From positions 22,035,232 through 22,099,231 of the forward strand of contig CM065686.1 of NCBI GenBank assembly GCA_017654935.2: a DNA stretch of 64,000 bases, read 5' to 3'. Source of the DNA: Phymorhynchus buccinoides. Lineage: Eukaryota > Mollusca > Gastropoda > Neogastropoda > Raphitomidae. Shown here piece by piece: positions 1 through 11,400 of the stretch; position 1 is the stretch's first letter; each line of letters begins with the position of its first letter. A program made the position numbers and the translations under genes. The notes beneath the pieces are model-generated. The model ran no database searches and was not told the DNA's origin. It saw nothing but the letters and a program-made list of their open reading frames with translations.

Positions 1-57
1 AGAGCTTCTAAGTTAGCATCATGCTAAGTCTCATGCTATCTCGACATGAATACCGTC
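1..57. repeat. Half of a fold-back element cut by the window edge
   Basis: The first 57 bases match one arm of the near-perfect palindromic element at 39,571-39,723 (shared AGCATCATGCTAAGTCTCAT). Only one arm is inside the window. Confidence 0.8.
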
Positions 58-653
58 CCTGGGTGCAACTACACAAAATGGAGAATTTTTTTTTGAAATT
101 TTCAGAATTTTTCCAGAAATGTAATCATACTTGTGGCGGTGCCATAGCCGATGAGGTTTAACCGAGGCGTGGTCACCGCTACACCTATCTGTATTAATTT
201 TTTTAATCGGGACTTTACTGGTTTCGTACTGCCTCCGGGCATTGCCTTCAGTATTGTTCCCACCATATTTGTATTTACAAATGTCCCATATGTGTCCGAT
301 TCAAACCAAGAGGACGTAAAACACCATTTTCGTCGCCACAAAATTAAAAACCATAAAAGGCAGGGGTCCAGGGGTAATGCTCCCCTTCCCCCACATGGCC
401 GAAAGGCCAAAGAGGGCGTAAAACACTATTATTATTAGTAATGCTCCCCTGCAGCTGAAGCAAAAATTGATTAATGAAGGTATTTTAGTTTGCTCTTTCC
501 ACAATTAATACAAATGCTTCTCTTAAAGTGTTTGAAAAGTACACTAGACACATAAAGATCTTGTTTGACAAATTTAAAAAAGGAACTTCCTTTTGTGGTA
601 AAATTTATAAAAAAACAGGAAATCCTTGTATACCAGGATAAGTTGCACCCATG
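58..653 (+). mobile_element. MITE with TIR GGGTGCAACT, interrupted by a second repeat
   Basis: It begins TGGGTGCAACTACACAAAAT and ends AGTTGCACCCATG, giving ~12-bp terminal inverted repeats. Two other copies are at 33,894-34,163 and 40,804-41,052, both ~250-270 bp. This copy is longer because a 200-bp repeat is inserted at about 112-344. No coding capacity. Confidence 0.7.
112..344 (-). repeat. 200-bp dispersed repeat, nested copy
   Basis: Family with copies at 3,661-3,887, 36,957-37,165, 38,945-39,170 and partial at 59,040-59,150. Landmarks are GCCGATGAGGTTTAACCGAG and ACTGCCTCCGGGCATTGCC. Strand is given in the sense shared with the LINE tail near 54,590, which carries the same TTTTACGTCCTCTTGGTCTG. 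Likely LINE-mobilised; identity unknown. Confidence 0.7.
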
Positions 654-920
654 TTATAAGATTTGCATTTTCCATCCCGGATCAGTTGGCTTAGCCACAC
701 TCAAGACTACAGGCCGTGATTCTTCATCTCCTTGCTTCATAATAGTTGTCTCTGTCTGTATGTATGTAGCATCTGAATTTGTCAACAATTTTGTCTCTGT
801 GCGACCCTGTCTCCTTTTTATGTTTTTTTTAATTTTAATGTCACATTATATGCCTATCTATCCGTCTATATGTGACACAAAAACGTAACCCTAATCCAAA
901 AACTAAACCTTATCTGAAAC

Positions 921-950
921 CAGGGATGTACAGTCTACTGTACATCCCTG
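921..950. repeat. Perfect 13-bp hairpin
   Basis: CAGGGATGTACAG, a TCTA loop, then the exact reverse complement. It lies in a stretch (880-1,160) with degenerate CCCTAA-like motifs and a second, wider inverted pair (CTGACCTTGATA near 1,004; TTATCAAGGTCAG near 1,106). No gene is associated. Confidence 0.6.
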
Positions 951-1199
951 CTGAAACGAAGAGAAAATTGTTGACTGCTGGATCAGGACAACAAACACTG
1001 TACTGACCTTGATAGGGGGGACTGTTGATCCTTGGTAGGAGAGTGTGACACATCTCAGTCTGGAAAAAGAGCTAAGCTCGAAAGCTTGACTAACTCTCCT
1101 TACCTTATCAAGGTCAGTGTTTATCTGAAACCCTATCCCTACTAATCCCTAATTAAGGGACACATAGAGACAGAGACACATAGAGACAGGGACATATCA

Positions 1200-1554
1200 A
1201 CATAATTCCCATACGGATGTGGAATGGCATTACTTTTGTTAACACTTGGGCCTACTCTTGGCCAATGTTTTCGCTCTATGGTATCGTTAAAAAAATGTCA
1301 ATGTTTATTCTTCTTCCGATTGGGGATGATTATCCTGCCCCACGCCCAAAGTCTTCGTTTAGACTGTTATTGGCTCACATGATGCATGCTATGTGAGTTT
1401 GTGTCATCCATTCCACCGACACACACACAGCAGACAAGTACTAAACAGTGGAATGGTTTTTAATTAACGTGCGGCAAGATCTTGTGCATGCGAGTTATTG
1501 CAGTCATTCTTGCTGCTGCTGGTGTCCTTACATCGAACATGTCTGTCCATTTTT
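1200..1554. other. No gene seen; conserved repeat fragment
   Basis: The segment around 1,318-1,400 (GGGGATGATTATCCTGCCCC) is shared with 53,495-53,600. Nothing else is recognised. Confidence 0.5.
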
Positions 1555-1925
1555 TTTTTTTTGCTGTCCCATCTTCTGGGTCGTACAGTGGCGTTGCTCC
1601 CACACCGCTTATTCCGAATCCCAATTCACAGCCACACCGGCTTGTTCAGGTCACAGAATCCGAGACCAGCAGTCCAAGGGGAGCGAATCTATGTTAGGCC
1701 GTCAGGAGGCAACCAACCGAGGAGACACTGCACTGCTGCTGAGTCACTTCGGTGGAGTTCAGCGGAGCCTGTTCAGGACACCACCTACTAAGCCCCCTAC
1801 TGACGACACTGTTCTCTTAGTCGCGGAGCCAGCGTGAGTGAGGTCCTCCTCTGAGGGCGCCACCATGACCATCCAAAGACAGCTCCCCAGAACACACTGT
1901 ACATTTTTGTTCAGTCATGATTTTT
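1555..1925 (+). repeat. 370-bp dispersed repeat, copy 1
   Basis: It matches, in reverse complement, 4,905-5,290. Shared landmarks include GCGAATCTATGTTAGGCCG and GAGACACTGCACTGCTGCTG. Short open frames inside are not conserved between copies. Origin unknown. Confidence 0.7.
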
Positions 1926-2318
1926 ATGTCCTCTGCCCCCGGTACACTGGTGCATGGTGCGGGCAACCGGGGCGAAGGCCACGCAACAGCCTCCTTGTCA
2001 TTGATAACATATGTTGGCCTGTGTCTGTGTGCTGTGCGCATGCATGTGTGCATGTGTGTGCGTGCAAGCGTGTGTCATGGGCGCATGCGAATAAAGATTT
2101 GCAAAAAATAATAATAAATGCATCATTCATATAGTTGGGCCTAACCTTTTTGGTAGGTAAACGGTGAGACACTGGGACAAAGAAACACACAACAAAAATC
2201 ACAAAAACACTTTTAAATGGTACAATCATATGCATAGCTATATTTACTCATACACACGCACTCATATTCACATACACACACACGCGCGCACACGCACTAA
2301 AAAACTTCTCTCTTTTTT

Positions 2319-3040
<722 letters not shown>

Positions 3041-3512
3041 GAGGCGCTCCTGTTTCCTGTCTCTTCAGACTGGAAACAAGTTGAAGCAGCTGACAAAATG
3101 TCAAGTTTCATCTGCCCATCTCGCATCGCTATTCTGATAGTACCTACCTACCTACACACACACTCTCTCTCTCTTTTACTCTGGAATACTTGATAGTACT
3201 TAAGCTTTCCTTCAGTCTAAAACGGTTTCTGAAAACTTACGCGCGCACACACACACACACACATACTTGATAGATCAAGGGAAACATGGGGATATCATTT
3301 ATTATTCAGAACATTTACAAAGCAAAAACAATACAGTTTCTGATCCTGAAAGCACCAAAAAAGCGAAGCAATCTGTAACTAAATCACAGTTTAAAGTACA
3401 TTATGTTCAATCTGTATATCCAATAAAAAGAAAAATCACAAAAACACTTTTAATTGGTACAATTGATTACAAGCATGCTTTCCTAACGTAATAAACAAAA
3501 TCACAAGCACAC

Positions 3513-4160
3513 TTAACTCATTCAAGTCGTTCCGGCCATATATGTCCGGAAGTAATACATAGCTGTCAATTTGATGCATTTGCTTCAAGGGAAGTAAATC
3601 TGTGTGTACACCATAGCTTGGTCACTTCTAAACTCGCTTCACTCCCTTAGACCACAGTTTGATGATGAAAATGATGTTTTACGTCCTCTCGGTCATAGAC
3701 ACATATGGGACATTTGTAAATACAAAGATGGTGGGAACAATACTGGCTGCAATGCCCGGAGGCAGTGCAACACCAGTAAAGTCCCGAGTTTTTAACAATA
3801 TAGATAGGTGTAGCGGTAACCACGCCTCGGTTAAACCTCATCGGCTATGGTACCGCCACAGTGACTGACTCTTTGGAGAGTCTTTGGAGACCACAGTTTT
3901 GCCTCTGACTTTGCTTTTGTAGTGCTTTGTTGTGGGGGGAACCAATCAGTGTAGAGTTTTTCTATTATAGACTTTATAGTCTATAGAAGTTTCAGACTTC
4001 AAAGTCTATATATAAAAACGTTTGATCTACCACTTCCCTATGTCTAAACCTGAAGTAAAAAAACGTAATCTTCTTTCATTTCTCCTTTTGTTTATGCATG
4101 TTTTGTTTGTGTGTATGGCTGGATTGAAAATTCAAAATCGTCGCGATGCGAATGAGTTAA
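3513..4160. mobile_element. TTAA-flanked MITE, copy 1 (interrupted)
   Basis: Ends TTAACTCATTC and GAATGAGTTAA, so a TTAA target with short TIRs, which suggests piggyBac-type mobilisation. The uninterrupted copy at 18,624-19,003 shares nearly the whole interior. Here a 200-bp repeat is inserted at 3,661-3,887. Confidence 0.75.
3661..3887 (+). repeat. 200-bp dispersed repeat with 12-bp target duplication
   Basis: Flanked by AGACCACAGTTT at 3,649-3,660 and 3,888-3,899. The empty site is visible in the paralogous element at about 18,757-18,768. The target duplication length fits LINE-type integration. Confidence 0.85.
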
Positions 4161-4659
4161 TAATCGTAAAACTGATCACAAGCATGCTTTCCCAACATGC
4201 TGATGACAACCAAAAAAGACATTCGGATAATGGGCTAACATTCTTTGCAGATCATACAAGTTATATATGGCAACATAAAAACTCGTTATAAAAGCGTTAT
4301 AATTTTTGGATAAAAGAGTTGGCATCTACATGTCAACCTGTAGAAGGCATTGTCTATTCTATACTACAAATAAAATTCACTTTCTCCGTGTCCGCTATGT
4401 ATGTCTGTCTGAGCTGCAAAAGGAAGGGTGGCTGCCACGCACGCGGGCGAGCAGGTGGAAGGGTAGCAGTGTGCGTGGACGACCGTGTGACACGATCACA
4501 CGGGCAAAGCATGGCGATTCCGCGGAGCACTATTCAATATTATTATCTTATTATTTTATGGCTATACAGCCCTGCTCTCATGGTGACCTCAGTTTCGATT
4601 ACCAACCCAGTCTATGCCCTTGGTGCTGTTACAGTATTACGATTATCTATGTTCCGAAA

Positions 4660-4850
4660 CTATTATTGCAAATATGTTAATGTATTATTGTAACTGCTGA
4701 ATAGCTCTTTGGTGTTACCTTGGTTACCTGAGTAAACCACTACAATCGTTGCCTTGGTTAAATATGTTAATATATTATTGTAACTGCTGAATAGCTCTTC
4801 GGTGCTGCCTTGGTTACCTGAATAAACCACTACAATCGTAACATCCATCT
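4660..4850. repeat. Tandem duplication, ~90-bp unit
   Basis: Two units sharing ATTGTAACTGCTGAATAGCT and ACCACTACAATCGT, at about 4,672-4,750 and 4,763-4,841. Confidence 0.8.
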
Positions 4851-4904
4851 CCTGCCTGAAATCCAGTATGAAAGATCGAGCGTTATCTTTTTCAACAGGT
4901 GCGT

Positions 4905-5290
4905 CGGGTCAAAGTCATGGGGATCAGTATGTTCTGGGGAGCATTGTCGATGGACCGGCGTGGCAGCGCCCTTGGAGAAGGACCTAAGACTCCGTGACTA
5001 AGACATTACTGTCGTCAGAAGAGGGCTTAGTTGGGTGGTTCCTGCTTATGTTTGCTCAGAACAGGCTCCACAGAAATACATTGAAGTGACTCAGCAGCAG
5101 TGCAGTGTCTCCTCTGGTGGTTGCCTCCTGGCGGCCTAACATAGATTCGCCTTCCTTGGACTGCTGGTTTCAGATTCTATGACCTGACAAACCAGGGTGT
5201 GGCTGCGCCTTGGGACTCGGAGTAACAGCGTGGGAGCAACGCTACTGTATGGCCAAGAAGAGAGAGCAAAAAAAACAAAACACAAAAAAA
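4905..5290 (-). repeat. 370-bp dispersed repeat, copy 2
   Basis: Reverse-complement partner of 1,555-1,925. It lies directly downstream of the LHPP stop codon and so may contribute to the 3' UTR or its processing. Confidence 0.7.
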
Positions 5291-5325
5291 AATCACGTTA
5301 ACCTCAAACATGTCAACCCCTACAG

Positions 5326-5422
5326 TTAGTGTGGCACAGCCTTGAGCAATTCGTCGACGGCAGCGGACAGATTATCCGCTATCAGGTCAGGGGTTACTCT
5401 GGGATGCTGCTCATCAGACGGT
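5326..5422 (-). CDS. LHPP: LHPP coding exon 7 (stop)
   Basis: Encodes the C-terminus [20 protein letters not shown] then [12 protein letters not shown] and TAA. It matches the family's PSDEHHP and DNLAEAVDLLL blocks. Acceptor TATTGCAG. Confidence 0.94.
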
Positions 5423-8400
5423 CTGCAATAATTAACATATAACAGTTAACTAGATCTGCAATAGTTATCATGAAGCCGTCAATCATGTGTACCGTAAAAT
5501 GCGGACTATAAGCCGCTATTTTTTTCCTCAACTTTGACCCATGCACTGATGCGGATTATCTGTGGGGGGGTTTCATTTTACACTTATCAATATGATTAAA
5601 TCTGTTTCTGGCCAGATTCTTCAGCCTAGTCTGACCATGAGCTTCTTAAGACTCAAAATTGGCTTTGGTAATCAATAGATTCAAATCTCATGTTTAAAGT
5701 GTCTGAGAACATTAAATACTCATGTTCTGATAGGAACATTTCTATATTTGTGTTGTTTTGTGCACATACAATTTTCTCTGCGGCTTATTTGTGAATAAAT
5801 ACCTAATAGTTTGTCAATTTAAGGGATGCGGCTTATATACAGGTGCGTCTTATAGTCTGGTTTTTACAGTAAATGGTATTTTGTAGGGAAATTTTGAATT
5901 ATGCATGCTTATCTGAGTGTATGTGTGTGTGTGTATGTGTGTGCATTCTGTGTACGTGCGTGTGTGTATGCATGCATGTTTGTGCTCATGCATGGATGGG
6001 TGACGCATGTGTCTAGTCGTACTAATGTGTGCGTGCATATTATATCATATATGTCACCCTTTCAGATACCAGTTTTCATAAAAAGAGAGATCCATATTCA
6101 AAACCTATAGTTTGCAGCATATACAATTTATCTTCAAAACCCCAAAGTATATTCACATATTGATAACTCATCATGAGACTTTAATTAAATTTGTAATAAA
6201 GCTAATTAAATAAATGCTATGCACCTTTCGTAAGTTTCTTTTCAGTTCACCTTTAATCATTTACAACATTCCAATGCATGTGCATTCTCCGATACGCATG
6301 TTCTCCCCCCAAAAAATATTTTAAGTTGTGAAATACATGCTTTCCAATTTAAAGACCCACCACGCCGATGTGCACTTTCCCTCTCGTGCTCGGAATATTT
6401 CTTAAGATTTCTTACCAACGACACAGGGAAACCATGTGAAAACGCTGATTTTCATACATCTGTGTGCTGGGTCTTTAAAGGCAGAAATTCCAGCGACCAT
6501 GTCTTACCTGTATTTACCTGTCCTGACCAGCACGCCGCGCATGTCGCATTGCTGGGCTCCCCCCACGTCATTCTCCACATCATCCCCCACCATCACCGTC
6601 TGCCGCAAACACAGGAATGTGGGTTAGTGTAGGTTCCATGCAGGTTTTTGTTTCTGCCGAGGATGGTTATTACCGTCATTTTCGGACTATAAGGCGATCT
6701 TTTTTTCTCCAATTTCGACCTATGCGCCTAATAAACGAGGGCGCCCTATTAGTGAACAAAATCGTGAGAAGAGAGGCAACGATTGCCGTACTCAGTACAG
6801 TCTACTGTGAGTCACAACATCGAAAGTGGTCACGAGTCGCCGATACGACGAATACTCACGTTAAAATGCTTCAAAATCCCTATTATCGTCCGAGATACCG
6901 TCCAACAGATGCCACAACCCTTCATTGGATGTAAAAAGCATCGTTGTAGAGCTTAAAATGCCATTATTCTACCAGTTTTCACGAAGAAAAGTCCAAACAC
7001 AACAACCGGAAGTCGCAAAAACAGAAGTTCAATTATTTGAGAAAGGAGCCAACTCTCGTTTATGACAGCAGTAATGGCGGTCGGCAAGCGTTTACAGGAC
7101 GCATACGGGCTTCAAACTTCGACTTTCTTTTGAACGAGGGCGCCTTTTAATTTATTTTTTTCAGATTTTTCTTGAAAATTGCCCTATTCACCTTAATGCG
7201 CCTAATGATCCGAAAAATATGGTACACTGTGCGTGCGTGTGTGCATGCGTGTGTGTGTGCGTGCGTGTGTGAGTGTGTTGCTGTTGTTTTGATTTGGTTT
7301 TTTTTACAAAAAGCTACTGCTTTTGATGAGAAGGGTTGGCCAGATTTACAAAAAGACATGTGATCAAATATTTGACAGATTCTACAATTATTACATTCAG
7401 TAAAGTAATTCACACACAAACAGTGATTTAATTAATGCCATGTTTCATTTTTGTGTGCATGTGCACATTTTAAGCAAGCACGCACATGTACACACACACA
7501 CACGTGTACACACACACACACATATTTATGATGAAGAGTGTATACCCACATCTTCCGGTGCTGCCCACATGCTGTCCAGAACAGACTGGAAGAAAGCCTT
7601 GGTCGGTTTGCCCACCACTTCTGCCGTCACACCACAGGCATACTGAAAATCACAACATGAACGTCAGTACTTGGACACAATCCCCCCAAAAATGTCAGAA
7701 ATCTTAAAGACCCCCCACGTCACGTGTCACATTCCCTCTTACGCTAGGAAGATTTCTTAAGATTTCTTACCAGCTATAAGAGGGAAAACACGTAAAAAAC
7801 CGTGATTTTGACAGGTGACATGGTGGGTCTTTAAGGATTAGCTGTAGCACACATCCCAACAAACTCTGAAGATTCCTCACAAACTATTAACCTTGAGTCC
7901 AAATAATTTTCCCCACACAAGTTTTGTTTTAACCCCTTCTTATTAATTACGCCTTTGCTGCATGTTTAATACAGCAAAATCGTGAGTGCACGCCGACAAA
8001 TACATGTATCGACGGCAAGTACTGAAGCATTATACTATATAGAGGACGTGTATACGTTGTCGTGCTGCATGTTTGCTGCGCATTTTTTTAATACAGCAAA
8101 ATCGTGAGTGCACGCCGACAAATACATGTATCGACGGCAAGTACTGAAGCATTATACTATATAGAGGACGTGTATACGTTGTCGTGCTGCATGTTTGCTG
8201 CGCATTTTTTTAATACAGCAAAATCGTGAGTGCACGCCGACGAATACATGTATCGACAGCAAGTACTGAAGCATTATACTATATAGAGGACGTGTATACG
8301 TTGTCGTGCTGCATGTTTGCTGCGCATTTTTTTAATACAGCAAAATCGTGAGTGCACGCCGACGAATACATGTATCGACGGCAAGTACTGAAGCATTATA

Positions 8401-11400
8401 CGATATAGAGGACGTGTATACGTTGTCGTGCTGCATGTTTGCTGCGCAATTTTTTAATACAGCAAAATTGTGAGTGCACGCCGACGAATACATGTATCGA
8501 CGGCAAGTACTGAAGCATTATACTATATAGAGGACGTGTATACGTTGTCGTGCTGCATGTTTGCTGCGCATTTTTTTAATACAGCAAAATCGTGAGTGCA
8601 CGCCGACGAATACATGTATCGACGGCAAGTACTGAAGCATTATACTATATAGAGGACGTGTATACGTTGTCGTGCTGCATGTTTGCTGCGCATTTTTTTA
8701 ATACAGCAAAATCGTGAGTGCACGCCGACGAATACATGTATCGACGGCAAGTACTGAAGCATTATACTATATAGAGGACGTGTATACGTTGTCGTGCTGC
8801 ATGTTTGCTGCGCAATTTTTTAATACAGCAAAATCGTGAGTGCACGCCGACGAATACATGTATCGACGGCAAGTACTGAAGCATTATACGATATAGAGGA
8901 CGTGTATACGTTGTCGTGCTGCATGTTTGCTGCGCAATTTTTTAATACAGCAAAATTGTGAGTGCACGCCGACGAATACATGTATCGACGGCAAGTACTG
9001 AAGCATTATACGATATAGAGGACGTGTATACGTTGTCGTGCTGCATGTTTGCTGCGCAATTTTTTAATACAGCAAAATCGTGAGTGCACGCCGACGAATA
9101 CATGTATCGACGGCAAGTACTGAAGCATTATACGATATAGAGGACGTGTATACGTTGTCGTGCTGCATGTTTGCTGCGCAATTTTTTAATACAGCAAAAT
9201 TGTGAGTGCACGCCGACGAATACATGTATCGACGGCAAGTACTGAAGCATTATACTATATAGAGGACGTGCATACGTTGTCGGCACTGAACAGGGTAATC
9301 AGTTCATTGGTTTTTGTTTTCATTATTGTTCTTTCAAAGGAGTTTGGAAAACCCCTAAAAGATCCTGGCTCTCACACTAAAATATGCAGTCTTATTACAT
9401 TGTACAGTGGAACCTCCCTTATAAGACTCCCTCCCACATAAGACCAACTTCTCTGAGACATTTCCCTTCTTTGCAAGTATTAAAATTACCTCCCTTATAA
9501 GACCTCATTTGGGATGATTTTTTAAGGTCTTATAAGGGAGGTTCCACTGTATTAAATATTGCAAGCACACTCTCTTCGTACTTTCAAATCTTCCAAGGAG
9601 CAAACTCAAACACATGTGGGTGGGTCTTTTACAGTTGGAGATCTTATATAACAAGAGGCAAAGCCTTCAAGGCTCACTCGAACAGGCACATGTGGAACAA
9701 CAACAAAGATTGAGGGGGGTGTCTAAAGTACAAGATTGCCAATAAAATTTTAAAGTACAAATGAAACTATCGTCAATGGATACAACTAAAAAAAAAAAAA
9801 CAAATTTAAGTGCCCGTGCCGAGAATCGGACCTGGAACCATTGGCATGACAGACAGACACTCTACCAATGACCTATCGAGGCTTTCAGTGTTGATGACTC
9901 TCTTAACTCATGTTGCCTGTTGAATACTCTCTAACCCACTAATCTAAAATGTTATCAGTTTGTTATCTGTTTACAGAAATCTAAAATGTTATCTGTTTGT
10001 TATCTGTTTACAGTGTTGTTTCAAGTATTTAATTATTCAAATCATTATTGTTTGAAAGCTTGCATAAACATCTATGTGTATGCAAAGTTTGAACAATGTA
10101 CGCCTTCTTTTTCCCGAGAAAATGCCAACGTCGAAGTTTGGAGATTAGACCACGGACGCAACACACACACACACACACATACATACACACAACCGAACAA
10201 CTATCATACTATAGACTCACTTTTGTGTTAACTTCGTTAACACGAGTGAGCCAAAAACTGTATACATCTGTATACACACATTTTTGCACCTACCTCCAAT
10301 GCTGCTTTGTATGACCCCACATCCAGCACCAGTGCGTTGTTTTCTTTGTAATATTTCCTGCACACCACATCAATGTTCTTTGTCGGATGGAAGTTCAGTT
10401 TAACGTCGCGTATCGGCTTTCGCCATGTACGACGGGCTGAACAAACCAACCAGGGTATAAACAAAAATGTATGTTCCTGAATCACTGTCTTAGCCAAAAG
10501 GCCGAGAAGCTGTTCTTTGTTACATTTTCTGCCTATAATATTAATCTTCAACAACAACAAAATCATACCGCGTGTACAAATAAATAAAAAGTACTGGAAA
10601 AAAAAAAAAAAGTTATCAAACAATTTGATTTCACTTTCAATGCAACAGCCTGCAATACAAAAACAAATTATTAATTCAAACAATAACTTGTGACCGACAA
10701 AACAATGGCACACTACATGAAACAGTGAGGCTAAGAGAGAGGATATAGTGAAATGAATAAGGGGAAGGAACTTCTCGTAATTAACTCCCTTCTACCAAAG
10801 TTATTTATGGCACCTATTCGCCTAGCAAAGTGAAAGTAGCTGCCACAACCATACAGACCCAAGTTCATCCTCGTCAGGCCATTATTGCTCAACTAAGACT
10901 TGGGTCTGTATTGTTGTGGCAGCTACTTTCACTTTGCTAGGCGAATAGGTGCCATAAATAACTTTGGTAAAAGGGAGTTAATTATGAGAAGTTCCTTCCC
11001 CTTATACATTTCACTAATGGCACACTAACCTAGACAATGATTACTTCTGATTGCCGGCAAAACAAGGGACAAACTCTGTTACACAATACCTTACTAAGGA
11101 TGCACTAAGCTTAGACCAATGATAACTTCTGACAGAAACAATAACAAACTGAGCTGGACAATGACCGATACAAAGAAACTGAGCTAGACAAGATGACACA
11201 TCACGTGTCACATTCCCTCTTATGTTAGGAAGATTTCTTAAGATTTCTTACCAGCTATAAGAGGGAAAACATGTGAAAACCGTGATTTTGACACGTGACG
11301 TGGTGGGTCTTTAAGACAAAAACAAGGTCAAACTAAGCTTAGACCAACGATAACTTATAACTTAACAATGACAAACTAGCTTGATCAAGACTGACCAAAA

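Noticed and set aside
7957..9282. CRISPR-like regularly spaced repeat
   Set aside because: Units are head-to-tail without unique spacers, in an intron of an animal gene: an ordinary satellite.
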